The position numbers and the translations under genes were made by a program. A DNA stretch of 64,000 nt from Burkholderia cepacia (GTDB taxonomy: Bacteria; Pseudomonadota; Gammaproteobacteria; Burkholderiales; Burkholderiaceae): the NCBI RefSeq assembly GCF_001718835.1, contig NZ_CP013442.1, forward strand, positions 682,001 to 746,000, given 5' to 3'. The first letter of the stretch is position 1. Each line of letters begins with the position of its first letter. The notes under the pieces were generated by a model. That model searched no databases, was not told the DNA's origin, and was given only the letters and a program-made list of their open reading frames with translations. Shown here piece by piece: positions 33,545-42,073 of this stretch.

Positions 33545-34021
33545 TCACTCGAGCGACGTCATGCCCGACTGCAGATAATTCTGGATGCCGACCTTCTTGA
33601 TCAGGTCGAGCTGCGTCTCGAGCCAGTCGATGTGTTCCTCTGTATCGTCGAGAATGTGCTCGAGGATCTCGCGCGACACGTAGTCCTGCACCGATTCGCA
33701 GTACGCGATCGCCTCCTTGCAGGTGGCCTGCGACGCCCGTTCGAGCTTCAGGTCGCATTCGAGGATTTCTTCCGTATGCTCGCCGACGAGCAGCTTGTGG
33801 AGGTCCTGCAGATTCGGCAGGCCGTCGAGCACGAAGATCCGCTCGATGAGCGCGTCCGCATGCTTCATCTCGCCGATCGATTCGTCGTACTCATGCTTGC
33901 CGAGCTTGTCGAGCTGCCAGTGCCGATACATGCGCGCATGCAGGAAGTACTGATTGATCGCAGTCAGTTCGTTCTTCAGCTGCGCGTTCAGATAGCCGAT
34001 GACCTTCTTGTCGCCTTTCAT
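33545..34021 (-). CDS. bfr: Bacterioferritin
   Basis: A 158-residue protein from ATG 34021. Family ligands are in place: Glu18, Glu51, His54, Glu94 and His130 at the diiron ferroxidase centre, and Met52 for heme binding between subunits. Position 127, a ferroxidase Glu in E. coli Bfr, is Thr here, with Glu128 and Glu129 next to it (DDTEEHID). The protein should form 24-mers storing iron as ferrihydrite. No bfd ferredoxin gene is adjacent. It converges with the siderophore receptor gene (stops 36 nt apart). Confidence 0.95.
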   Translation of the reverse strand: MKGDKKVIGYLNAQLKNELTAINQYFLHARMYRHWQLDKLGKHEYDESIGEMKHADALIERIFVLDGLPNLQDLHKLLVGEHTEEILECDLKLERASQATCKEAIAYCESVQDYVSREILEHILDDTEEHIDWLETQLDLIKKVGIQNYLQSGMTSLE

Positions 34022-34257
34022 GGCGGTAGTCTCCCATCAGAGCAGTGTCCACTTGCGTTGTGTCGTGCCGCTTCAACGATAGTCAGTCGCGCGTCGAATC
34101 TCAATCGGACATGGGTGTATCGGTGACGAAACAGCAAGGCGAATCAATCGTATTTCGTATGCGGCGCGCCGGTGAAAAATGACGTCAGGCCGTCAAGCAG
34201 GTGAGATACTCTGCGCATGTCGCCGCAAGCCCTGCGCAACCCGCATTCCCCAATCCC

Positions 34258-35319
34258 ATGCACTCGAGATTCAACGCGATCGTCGTCGCACTGACCGCGG
34301 CCGCCCTGTTCGGCGCCGCCACGCCGCTGGCCAAGGCGCTACTCGGCGCGATGTCGCCGTTCATGGTCGCCGGCCTGTTCTATCTCGGCAGCGGGATCGG
34401 GCTGGGCGCCGGCATCGTGATCCGCCGGCTGCGCCGGCCTGCCGCCCATGCCGACACGGGTCACGCGCTGAAGAAATCGGAGCTTCCCTGGCTGGCCGGC
34501 GCGATCGCGGCGGGCGGCATCGCCGGGCCGGCGCTGCTGATGCTCGGCCTGGCGAGCACGCCGGCCGCCACGAGTGCACTATTGCTCAATCTCGAAGGCG
34601 TGCTGACTGCAGTGATCGCGTGGGTGGTATTCCGCGAGAACGTCGACCTGCAGGTGTTCCTCGGGATGGTCGCTATCGTCGCCGGCGGCACGCTGCTGTC
34701 GTGGAAGCCGGGTGCGGCGGGCGTGCCGACGGGCGCGTTGCTGATCGTCGGCGCATGCTTGTGCTGGGCGATCGACAACAACCTCACCCGCAAGGTGGCC
34801 GCGAACGATGCGATGGTCATCGCGTGCGTGAAGGGGCTGGTCGCGGGTCCCGTCAATATCGCGGTCGCCGTCGCGGCAGGCGCGTCCTGGCCCGCCGCCG
34901 CGACGACGGCCGCCGCGATGCTGACGGGGCTCGGCGGCTACGGGATCAGCCTCGTGCTGTTCGTCGTCGCGCTGCGTCATCTCGGCAGCGCGCGCACGGG
35001 CGCGTATTTCTCGATCGCACCGTTGTTCGGCGTCGTGCTGGCGCTGCTGATCTGGCCCGCGCTGCCGCCCGCGACGTTCTGGATCGCTGCCGCGTTGATG
35101 GCGCTCGGTATCTGGCTGCACGTTCGCGAGCGGCACGAACACACGCATACGCACGAGCGGCTCGAGCACACGCACCGGCATCGGCACGACGAACATCACC
35201 AGCATGCGCACGACTTTGCGTACGACGGCAACGAACCGCATACACATCCGCACGCGCATCTGCCGATCACGCATTCGCACACGCATTTCCCGGATATCCA
35301 TCACCGTCACCGGCATTAG
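34258..35319 (+). CDS. DMT/EamA-family transporter with His-rich C-terminal tail
   Basis: A 353-residue inner-membrane protein; ATG 34258 removes a polar 19-residue extension and leaves a start at the first membrane helix (MHSRFNAIVVALTAAALFGAA). Two EamA repeats with about ten membrane helices occupy residues 1-283 (GPALLMLGLASTPAATSALLLNLEGVLTAVIAW, then ARTGAYFSIAPLFGVVLALL). From about residue 285 to the end is a His-rich cytoplasmic tail (ERHEHTHTHERLEHTHRHRH, later HTHPHAH). Such tails are unusual in this superfamily and suggest a transition-metal link, consistent with its neighbours (DmeF, bacterioferritin, cupredoxin). The substrate is unknown. Confidence 0.9.
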   Translation: MHSRFNAIVVALTAAALFGAATPLAKALLGAMSPFMVAGLFYLGSGIGLGAGIVIRRLRRPAAHADTGHALKKSELPWLAGAIAAGGIAGPALLMLGLASTPAATSALLLNLEGVLTAVIAWVVFRENVDLQVFLGMVAIVAGGTLLSWKPGAAGVPTGALLIVGACLCWAIDNNLTRKVAANDAMVIACVKGLVAGPVNIAVAVAAGASWPAAATTAAAMLTGLGGYGISLVLFVVALRHLGSARTGAYFSIAPLFGVVLALLIWPALPPATFWIAAALMALGIWLHVRERHEHTHTHERLEHTHRHRHDEHHQHAHDFAYDGNEPHTHPHAHLPITHSHTHFPDIHHRHRH

Positions 35320-35359
35320 CCGGCGTTTGGTCACCTCCTCTCCATTCACGCGGAATCGT

Positions 35360-35776
35360 TCAGCGTGTGACGACCAGCGCCACATGCATGCCGGCCGAAT
35401 AGTGGCCGGGCTTGTTGCAGATCAGCGCGTAGTGGCCGGGCGCAAGCGTCAGCGCGAGACGCCTGCGCTTGCCCGGCGCGATGTCCTCGACTTCGCCGAC
35501 CTTGTGCAGACGCTGTTCCAGCACCTGTCCTTTGCGGACGGGCAGCGCGCCGTCGGCGAGTTCCGTCTTCAGCACGACGAGTTCGTGCGTCATGTCGCTG
35601 TCCGCTGAATTCACGACGTCGAACGTGACCTTGCCGGCTTTCACGTCACGCGGTTCGAGCTGGATCGAGTCCGAGCGCAGCGTCGCCTTGACGGTCTGCT
35701 GCGCGTGGCACGCCTGCGATGCGATGCCGAGCGCAGCCATGCCGGCGACGAGCGCGGCACGACAAGCGGGGTTCAT
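35360..35776 (-). CDS. Secreted cupredoxin-like copper protein
   Basis: A 138-residue protein from ATG 35776 with GGGAGG 7 nt upstream. A Sec signal peptide covers about residues 1-26 (ending CHAQQ). The mature domain is a plastocyanin/azurin-like cupredoxin: MTHELVVLKTEL supplies one His, and CNKPGHYSAGMHVALVV supplies the Cys, His and Met of a type 1 copper site. It probably binds copper in the periplasm, either for electron transfer or copper handling. It converges with the His-tailed transporter gene. Confidence 0.9.
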   Translation of the reverse strand: MNPACRAALVAGMAALGIASQACHAQQTVKATLRSDSIQLEPRDVKAGKVTFDVVNSADSDMTHELVVLKTELADGALPVRKGQVLEQRLHKVGEVEDIAPGKRRRLALTLAPGHYALICNKPGHYSAGMHVALVVTR

Positions 35777-35998
35777 GATTGCCTCCCTGTGCGGTGAAAC
35801 TTGCGCCTGTCGAAACGGGCACAGCCTGTCGGGCGGCAAGAACGGGCAAGCCGGGGCGACGGTGCGTCTCTGTTCCGATGTGCGAAGTACGTGCAGTAAA
35901 CGTTCGGCTCGGACGGCTTATTCCTGGGGGCAGGCATCGTTTTCCGGCGAGCGCGATCGCGTTGGGCGGAGCGGTGCTGTCGCGGAACGAATCCGCAT

Positions 35999-36024
35999 TC
36001 GTTATATTCTGCTGTATATTACGA
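35999..36024. promoter_or_regulatory. ModE-type operator (molybdate box)
   Basis: Inverted arms TCGTTATAT and ATATTACGA around an 8-bp centre, the form of the ModE consensus CGNTATAT-N6-8-ATATNNCG. It lies about 60 nt upstream of the DUF2325 operon. The ModE-like protein encoded at 37991-38377 is the natural ligand. Confidence 0.8.
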
Positions 36025-36082
36025 GGCCATGGAGAAGCGACGCACCGTCGAGTGACGCGCGTTCGGTTGCAGCGAGGGCGGG

Positions 36083-36610
36083 ATGGATGAACTGGTGCAG
36101 CAGGGTCAGGACGACGGCGTTGTACGCGGCAAGCAGTCCGCGAGCATCGTGCCGCTGAGGCGGCGCGAGGATGGGCAGCGTGCGGAGCGGATCGCGCACG
36201 TGGCCGATGCGTTTGCGCGATTGCGCGGCAGCGTGTTGCGTTTCATCGCGATGCTCGACGAGCGGCAAGGCGTGGATGCACCGAACGCCGGCGCACCCGA
36301 CGCGCGGCGTTTCGATGCGCTGCTGCAGTCGCTCGCGTCCAGTGCCGAACGTGCGGAATTTCGTCGCCTGCCCGAGCTGCGGCGCTGCATCGAACGCGTC
36401 GGGGCGGCGGAACGATACCGCGATGTGATCTTTTTGCATTCGCCGCCGGCGAGCGATGCCGAGCTTCGCGATGCCGCCACGGTGCTGGAGCTGCTCGACG
36501 CCGAACTCGTCGGGCTGTGCGTCGCGCACGTGCTCGCGGGTCGCGCCGAGCACCCGTTGCCGCCTGATGCGGCGTCGATGCCGCGCAGCGGGCGCGAGCG
36601 CTCCGCCTGA
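36083..36610 (+). CDS. Hypothetical protein, first gene of the molybdate-box operon
   Basis: A 175-residue protein from ATG 36083, soluble, with no signal peptide or membrane segment. It is Arg/Ala/Leu-rich and helical, with Cys in LPELRRCIERVG and ELVGLCVAHVL and three His residues. I do not recognise a domain. It lies 24 nt before the DUF2325 gene, in the same operon under the ModE-type box, so it is likely a molybdenum-responsive partner of the DUF2325 protein. A 9-codon frame (36029-36055) between box and gene may be a leader. Confidence 0.75.
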   Translation: MDELVQQGQDDGVVRGKQSASIVPLRRREDGQRAERIAHVADAFARLRGSVLRFIAMLDERQGVDAPNAGAPDARRFDALLQSLASSAERAEFRRLPELRRCIERVGAAERYRDVIFLHSPPASDAELRDAATVLELLDAELVGLCVAHVLAGRAEHPLPPDAASMPRSGRERSA

Positions 36611-36634
36611 ACCGCCAACTGATCGAGGTCCGCG

Positions 36635-37975
36635 ATGGAGATGCCCCCGTTTCGACTGTCCCGACTGGCACCCGGCCAACCCGGTGCGGAACAGCTGCAT
36701 CCGCCGCATCCACCCGAGGACCGCTGCTGCGGGCCCGCGCCCGTCACCCGTGCGACGGCGACCCGCCGGGCGCGCCTCGCCGAACTCGATCCGCACTTCC
36801 ACTGCTCGGTGATCGGCACCTGCCTGTCGACGGCGGAACTGCGCAAGCTCGTGCCGCGCCATGCCGACGTTGATCGCGAGCAGGCCACCGACCTGCAGAT
36901 CCATCATGCGGCGGTCGAGCTCGCGACGCAGGGCGGCGAAGGCGCAAAGGCGCTGCACAAGGCGCTCGATCAGCGTTACGCGCTCGCGATCAAGCGCTTC
37001 GGCGCCGCGACGGATGCCGACGCATTGCGTGCGCTGTGGGCCGATGCGTTGAAGACCGGCGACGTGCCGCCCGCATACTGGGCCGTCATCACGCATCCGG
37101 CCAGCACGCCGGAACTGCGCCAGCTTGCGTTCGGCGACGTACACATGCTGTCGCATCTGGTGGGCGCGGCCAACCGGGCCGACATCCGGCGACTCGTCGC
37201 GCTCGAAGACGAGAACGTGACGCTCAGGAGCAAGATCGAGCGCCAGCAGCACCGGCTGCGGACCTTCGCCGTCGAACGCGACGCCGAGGTGCGCGGACTG
37301 CGGGCGACGATCGAATCGCTGAGCGCGGCGGCGAGCCGCCGTGCCGAGCCGGCCGGCGACGGCCTGCATGCGGAACTCGCACGGCTGCGTGAAGCGGTGA
37401 GCGAGCGGGATGCCGTCGTCGCGCTGCATGCGAGCCGCCGCGGCGCTGCCGAGGACCGGCTGCAGGAGGAACAGCTGCGGGTGCAGGCGCTGCGCGCGCA
37501 ACTCGACGCGCAGCGCGACACGATCGAGACGATGAAGCGCGAAGCGCATGCGATCGAGCAGACGGTGCTGCGCACGCTTGCTGAAGCCGGGAGCGAGCCG
37601 ACCGCGCTCGCGCGCGTGCAGGGCAAGCGTATCGTGTACGTCGGCGGCCGCCCCGGCGCGCATGCGGCGATCAGGCGGCTCGTCGAATCGGCAGGCGGCT
37701 CGCTGACGATTCACGACGGTGGCATCGAAGACCGCAAGGGCAAGCTGGCGGCGTCGATTCCCGGCGCCGACCTGGTCGTGTTCCCGGTCGACTGCATCGA
37801 CCACGATTCGATGAACCTGCTCAAGCGCCTGTGCGAGCGGCACCGGATTGCTTATCACCCGCTCAGGACCGCGAGCGTCGCCAGTTTCGTCGATCTGATG
37901 ACGGACGACCACGACGATACGGCGCAGTCGTCCCGCTGCAGCCGTGTATCGGCGTTCTGCCTGCGGCACGGCTAG
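36635..37975 (+). CDS. DUF2325 domain protein
   Basis: A 446-residue protein from ATG 36635 with GAGG 8 nt upstream. The N-terminal part is helical with charged segments (about residues 190-320 look coiled-coil-like). The C-terminal DUF2325 domain (about 325-420) carries KRIVYVGGRPGAHAAIRRLVESAGG, HDGGIEDRKGKLAASIPGADLVVFPVDCIDHDSMNLLK and CERHRIAYHPL, including Cys and His that could bind metal. DUF2325 proteins are common near nitrogen-fixation or molybdenum genes, but their biochemistry is unknown. It converges 15 nt from the ModE-like gene. Confidence 0.85.
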   Translation: MEMPPFRLSRLAPGQPGAEQLHPPHPPEDRCCGPAPVTRATATRRARLAELDPHFHCSVIGTCLSTAELRKLVPRHADVDREQATDLQIHHAAVELATQGGEGAKALHKALDQRYALAIKRFGAATDADALRALWADALKTGDVPPAYWAVITHPASTPELRQLAFGDVHMLSHLVGAANRADIRRLVALEDENVTLRSKIERQQHRLRTFAVERDAEVRGLRATIESLSAAASRRAEPAGDGLHAELARLREAVSERDAVVALHASRRGAAEDRLQEEQLRVQALRAQLDAQRDTIETMKREAHAIEQTVLRTLAEAGSEPTALARVQGKRIVYVGGRPGAHAAIRRLVESAGGSLTIHDGGIEDRKGKLAASIPGADLVVFPVDCIDHDSMNLLKRLCERHRIAYHPLRTASVASFVDLMTDDHDDTAQSSRCSRVSAFCLRHG

Positions 37976-37990
37976 CGCCGCATCAGGTCG

Positions 37991-38377
37991 TCAGGACTGC
38001 ATGAGATGGGTGAGGGCCGCGATCTGTTTCGCGCAATGCTTTTGCGCTTGCAGCTCGATCGAGCGATAGAGGCGGATGATCTCCTCGCCGACCGGCGTGA
38101 GCACGCTGCCGCCGCCGCTCTGCCCGCCATGCTCGGACACCGTCGCCGGCGATTTCAGCGAGCGGTTCAGCTCGTCCATCAGCAGCCACGCACGCCGGTA
38201 CGACATCTTCAGGCTGCGCGCCGCCGCCGAAATCGAACCATGCTCGCGCACGGCTTCGAGCAGCGCGACCTTGCCCGGGCCGAGCGCGATCGTGTCGCCC
38301 TTGCGGATGCGCATGCGGAAACTCACGCTGGGTTCGTCGGCTGCGGGCCGCTTCGCGGCGGTGGAGGGCTTGGTCAT
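37991..38377 (-). CDS. ModE-like molybdate regulator (DNA-binding domain only)
   Basis: A 128-residue protein from ATG 38377. It carries the ModE N-terminal winged helix, RKGDTIALGPGKVALLEAVREHGSISAAARSLKMSYRRAWLLMDELNRSL, and a dimerisation tail (LTPVGEEIIRLYRSIELQAQ). It lacks the two C-terminal molybdate-binding TOBE domains of full ModE. A two-domain Mop protein is encoded in the same operon (39056-39481), so sensing and binding may be split between two polypeptides. It is the last gene of mop-nifQ-modE-like. The likely target is the palindrome at 35999-36024. Confidence 0.85.
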   Translation of the reverse strand: MTKPSTAAKRPAADEPSVSFRMRIRKGDTIALGPGKVALLEAVREHGSISAAARSLKMSYRRAWLLMDELNRSLKSPATVSEHGGQSGGGSVLTPVGEEIIRLYRSIELQAQKHCAKQIAALTHLMQS

Positions 38378-38426
38378 GCGCGACAGGATACACGAACGGG
38401 CTGTGCGCGCGACGGCTGCGCGGCTG

Positions 38427-39032
38427 CTATTGCGTGTGCGGAAAGCAATGGGCGTAGTCGTCGCAACCGGGGCATCCCGGCGCGGGGGCGGGCGGCACGC
38501 CGAGATCGGCCGCGATTTCGCGGGCGAGAAACTTCTTCCAGCGCAGATGCGCGACGTTGCGCGCCGCCAGCGCGGGGAAATAGCGCGCCAGCATGCCGGA
38601 CACCGCATCGCGTCCGTCGAGCCCGAGGTCTCGCCACAAATGATCGGGACGCAGGCACGCATGAGCGATGATCGCGGCGACGCATTCGGCGTCGTCGCGG
38701 CGAACCGCGCGACTGGCATCGCGCAACAGCAGTGCGCTGAGCGTTGCGACGAAGTCCGCATGCACGCTGTTCCAGAGCACGATCCTGGCAGGCGGCGCGG
38801 CGATCTCGGCCGGCTGCAGGCGCGGAAAGTGGCGGGCCAGCAGCGCGGCGAACTGCGCCTGCGAAAGGCCGAGCAGCGCGAGCTCGCCGCGTCCGCCGCG
38901 TGCCGCGATGAGCGTCGCGAACAGGCGGGCGTCCGGCGCATCGGCATCGGCCGCGCCGGCCAGCAGCGCGCGCCGCTGCTGCTCGCAGGCGAGCGGCAGA
39001 TTGGACGGATCGGTGCAGTCGGACGCAGACAT
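38427..39032 (-). CDS. nifQ: NifQ-like protein with incomplete Cys motif
   Basis: A 201-residue protein from ATG 39032. NifQ carries a [Mo-Fe3-S4] cluster and donates molybdenum to FeMo-cofactor assembly. The C-terminal motif reads GCPGCDDYAHCF with Cys187, Cys190 and Cys196; the first Cys of the standard C-x4-C-x2-C-x5-C is Ala182 here. Conserved NifQ features such as DHLWRDLGL and RWKKFLARE are present. It lies 23 nt after mop and 49 nt before the ModE-like gene. No nif structural genes are in the window, so it likely serves another molybdenum enzyme or storage. Confidence 0.85.
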   Translation of the reverse strand: MSASDCTDPSNLPLACEQQRRALLAGAADADAPDARLFATLIAARGGRGELALLGLSQAQFAALLARHFPRLQPAEIAAPPARIVLWNSVHADFVATLSALLLRDASRAVRRDDAECVAAIIAHACLRPDHLWRDLGLDGRDAVSGMLARYFPALAARNVAHLRWKKFLAREIAADLGVPPAPAPGCPGCDDYAHCFPHTQ

Positions 39033-39055
39033 CACGGCGCCAGCGCGCGAGGGCG

Positions 39056-39481
39056 TCACTCGACGCCGACGATTACGCTCGATGCCTTGAAGATCGCGGA
39101 CGCAGCCGTGCCGCTCGCGAGGCCGAGACGATCGACGCTGTCGTTGGTGACGATCGCGACGATCTCGGCGCCGCCCGCGGCCTTGATCACGACTTCCGAA
39201 TTGACCGCGCCCTTCGTGACCGACGATACGGTGCCCGCGACGCAGTTGCGGGCCGACACCTTGCTGCTGTCGACGTCGACCATCACGATGACCGACGACG
39301 CCTTGACCAGCGCGAATGCCGCGGAGCCGGCCGCGAGGCCCAGCGAAGCCGCGCTGCCGTGGGTGATCACGGCGAAGATGTCGAGGCCGTCCTGCGTGCG
39401 GAGCGTGATTTCGTCGTTGACGGCACCGGTCTTGACGGTGCTGACCTGGCCGGCGAAATGGTTGCGGGCGCTGGTTCGCAT
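39056..39481 (-). CDS. Tandem Mop (TOBE) molybdate-binding protein
   Basis: A 141-residue protein from ATG 39481. Two Mop/TOBE domains sit in tandem: residues 1-70 (MRTSARNHFAGQVSTVKTGAVNDEI, AVITHGSAASLGLAAGSAAFALVKASSVIV) and 71-141 (VSARNCVAGTVSSVTKGAVNSEVV, AIVTNDSVDRLGLASGTAASAIFKASSVIV). Such di-Mop molybdopterin/molbindin proteins bind several molybdate ions per oligomer and buffer molybdate. It is the first gene of mop-nifQ-modE-like. A perfect hairpin (TCGCTGCCCG/CGGGCAGCGA) lies at 39503-39523 just upstream. Confidence 0.92.
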   Translation of the reverse strand: MRTSARNHFAGQVSTVKTGAVNDEITLRTQDGLDIFAVITHGSAASLGLAAGSAAFALVKASSVIVMVDVDSSKVSARNCVAGTVSSVTKGAVNSEVVIKAAGGAEIVAIVTNDSVDRLGLASGTAASAIFKASSVIVGVE

Positions 39482-39649
39482 GATGAATCTCCGGAATGAG
39501 GGTCGCTGCCCGGCGGGCAGCGATGGACGGAAGGGATGCACCGGACAGTCTACCGCCGACGCGAACGGCCGGCGACGTCCGGTCGCGATGGTGCGGATCA
39601 CGCATCCGCGTGGCCGCGATGGCCCGGCCGCCGTGACGCGCCGCGGAGA

Positions 39650-41149
39650 TCATTCCCGCGCCGCCGGGTTGGCCGATGCGCTTGCGGCCGGCTGCACGGC
39701 GCTTTGCGCGGCCGGCGCCGCGTCCGCTTCCCATCCGCCGCCGAGCGCGAGGAAGAGCCGCACCTGGTCGGCCGCGACCTGGCCTTCGGCTGCCGCCACC
39801 TGCGCCTGCACGCTCGTCAGCGTGCGCGTCGCGTCGAGGTCGGAGATGAACGACTCGCGGCCGGCCATATAGAGGCGATGCGTTTCGTCGGCCGAGCTTC
39901 GCGCCGATTCATACGCCGTCAGCAACGCATCCGCGCGCTGCGTGTCGGCCGCGTAGGTCGCGAGGCTCGACTGCGTCTCGCGCAGCGCGTTCAGCACGAC
40001 GCCGTCGAAGTGGGCGAGCGCGCCGCCCGTTGCGGCTTCGGCTTCGCGCACACGCGCACGCTGGCCGTTGACGGGGAACGACCAGCTGATCAGTGGTCCG
40101 AACGACCAGCGATTGGTGACCGGCGAGAACAGGTCGCCGGCGAGGCCGGTCGTGCCTGCCGTCGCGCCGATGCTGATCGACGGGTACAGCGCGGCGGTTG
40201 CCACGCCGATGCGCGCGGTCGCGGCGGCGAGTTGCCGTTCGGCTTCGCGTACGTCGGGGCGGCGGCGCAGCAGCGCGGCGCCGTCGCCGATCGGAATCGG
40301 CTGGCGCAGCTTCGGCAGGCGCTCGCATTCGGCGACGGCCTTCGGCAGGTCGGCCGGCGACCGCGCGAGCAGCGCGGCGAGCTGGTATTGCGCGACCTTG
40401 CGGCGGCCTTCGAAGCGCGGGATGTCGGCGGCGAGGGTGCGCACCTGCGTCACGCCGCGCGTGACGTCGGTCTGGTTGCCGCGCCCCGCATCGCGCAGCC
40501 GCTGCGACAGCGCGACGCGCTGCTTCTGCAGCGCGAGCGACTGCTTCGCGACGGCCAGCTCGTCGCCGGCCGAGCACGATTCGACGTACGCGCGCACGAC
40601 GTCGGCGACGACCGTGATGCGCGCCAGGTCGCCGGCGGCCCTGACGGCCTCGCTGTCCGCGCGCGCGGCTTCGACGCCGCGCCGCAGTTTGCCGAACAGG
40701 TCGATCTCGTACGACACATTGATGCCGACCGCGCCTTCGTTGACGACCGGCAGCTTGTTCTCGAGCAGATATTGCTCGGCCGATTCCTGCGCGCGCTGCA
40801 CGGCGGCCTCCGCGCCGCCCGAGAAGCCGCCCTGCTGGCTCGCGACTTCCAGCGCCGCGCGTGAGCGCGCGAGGTTGGCCGCGGCGACGCGCAGGTCGGT
40901 GTTCGACTTCAGTGCGTCGCGCACGAGCGCGTTGAGCACGGGGTCGTCGTAGAGCTGCCACCAGTTGCCGGGCACGGCGTCGCGCGACACGAGCGTGCCG
41001 TTCGCGTCGTCGAGCGCGTGGTTCGCGAGCGGCGCATTCACGTACGCCTGCTGCGGCAGCGTGTAATCGGGGCCGACGGACTTGCACGCGCCGAGTGCGA
41101 GCGCAAGCGGTGCGAGCGCCGCCGCGAGATGGAGGCCGCGCTGCTTCAT
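39650..41149 (-). CDS. NodT-family outer-membrane efflux lipoprotein
   Basis: A 499-residue protein from ATG 41149, whose start overlaps the stop of the periplasmic adaptor (ATGA). A lipobox LALGACKSVGPDYTLP shows lipid anchoring. The two outer-membrane-efflux (TolC-like) repeats are typical, with NWWQLYDDPVLNALV, INVSYEIDLFGKLRRGVEAAR and RPDVREAERQLAAATARIGVATAALYPSISI. It forms the outer-membrane channel of the Aae-like efflux operon, last in transcription order. Confidence 0.93.
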   Translation of the reverse strand: MKQRGLHLAAALAPLALALGACKSVGPDYTLPQQAYVNAPLANHALDDANGTLVSRDAVPGNWWQLYDDPVLNALVRDALKSNTDLRVAAANLARSRAALEVASQQGGFSGGAEAAVQRAQESAEQYLLENKLPVVNEGAVGINVSYEIDLFGKLRRGVEAARADSEAVRAAGDLARITVVADVVRAYVESCSAGDELAVAKQSLALQKQRVALSQRLRDAGRGNQTDVTRGVTQVRTLAADIPRFEGRRKVAQYQLAALLARSPADLPKAVAECERLPKLRQPIPIGDGAALLRRRPDVREAERQLAAATARIGVATAALYPSISIGATAGTTGLAGDLFSPVTNRWSFGPLISWSFPVNGQRARVREAEAATGGALAHFDGVVLNALRETQSSLATYAADTQRADALLTAYESARSSADETHRLYMAGRESFISDLDATRTLTSVQAQVAAAEGQVAADQVRLFLALGGGWEADAAPAAQSAVQPAASASANPAARE

Positions 41150-42072
41150 TGCGACGCCCCCGCCGCGCTCGCGGCGCCCGGCTTCGCATTGCCGGCGCGG
41201 CGCGTGTCGGCTTCGCGCATCGAGACGGTCGCGGTGCGGCCCGCGATCATCCGGAAATCGTCGGGCACCTCGTCGAGCACGACGCGCACCGGCACGCGCT
41301 GCGCGAGCCGCACCCAGCTGAATGCAGGGTTCACGTTCGGCAGCAGGTTCGCGCCCTGCGTGCGGTCGCGATCCTCGATCGCGGCGACGATGCTTTGCAC
41401 GTGGCCGCGCAGCGTATGCGGTTCTCCCATCACGATGATGTCGACCGGCTGGCCGATGTGGATGCCGCGCAGCTTGGTTTCCTCGAAGTAGCCGTCGACA
41501 CGGAACGAATCGCGGTCGACGACCGACAGCACCGCGCGGCCGGCAGGCACGTATTCGCCGACGCGCGGCGCGCGGTCGTTCAGGTAGCCGTCGACGGGAC
41601 TGACGATCGTCGTGCGCTGGAGGTTCAGCTTCGCGGTGTCGAGCGACACCTGCGCATCGGCGACGGCGGCTTCGCCTTGTTCGACGCGCGTGCGGCTTTC
41701 CTCGACCTGTTCGCTCGCAACCAGGTTGCCGAGCTGCAGGTTGCGCGCGTATTCGCGCTTCGCCTGGGCGAGCGTCGCGCGGCGCTGGGCGAGCGTGGCT
41801 TCGGCGAGCCGTTCCGCAAGCGTGTAGCGGGCCTGGTCGATCACGAACAGCACCTGGCCGCGCTTGACCTCCTGGTTGTCGGCGACCTGCACCGACGTGA
41901 TGAGGCCGGCCACGTCCGGCGCGACCTGGATCACGTCGGCGCGCACGTGACCGTCGCGGGTCCACGGCGAGAACATGTAGTAGTTGACGATGCGCCACAG
42001 CACGACGGCCGCCACGACGACGACGATCAGGGTAAGCAGGATCTGCCCTGCCGAGAGCCAGGTTTTTTTCAC
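41146..42072 (-). CDS. HlyD/AaeA-type periplasmic adaptor protein
   Basis: A 308-residue protein starting with GTG at 42072 (MKKTWLSAGQILLTLIVVVV). It has one N-terminal membrane anchor (residues about 8-27). The HlyD-type hairpin and lipoyl motifs follow: VRADVIQVAPDVAGLITSVQVADNQEVKRGQVLFVID and LQRTTIVSPVDGYLNDRAPRVGEYV. It connects the FUSC inner-membrane protein with the outer-membrane lipoprotein. Its stop overlaps the channel gene start by 4 nt, and its start is 1 nt from the DUF1656 stop. Confidence 0.93.
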   Translation of the reverse strand: MKKTWLSAGQILLTLIVVVVAAVVLWRIVNYYMFSPWTRDGHVRADVIQVAPDVAGLITSVQVADNQEVKRGQVLFVIDQARYTLAERLAEATLAQRRATLAQAKREYARNLQLGNLVASEQVEESRTRVEQGEAAVADAQVSLDTAKLNLQRTTIVSPVDGYLNDRAPRVGEYVPAGRAVLSVVDRDSFRVDGYFEETKLRGIHIGQPVDIIVMGEPHTLRGHVQSIVAAIEDRDRTQGANLLPNVNPAFSWVRLAQRVPVRVVLDEVPDDFRMIAGRTATVSMREADTRRAGNAKPGAASAAGASQ

Positions 42073-42073
42073 G

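Noticed and set aside
36002..37969. A 655-codon minus-strand frame
   Set aside because: Antisense to the DUF2325 operon, which has a ribosome binding site, an operator and family motifs.
38427..39032. Evidence of nitrogen fixation
   Set aside because: A NifQ-like protein alone, lacking a cluster Cys and without nif structural genes, does not show diazotrophy.
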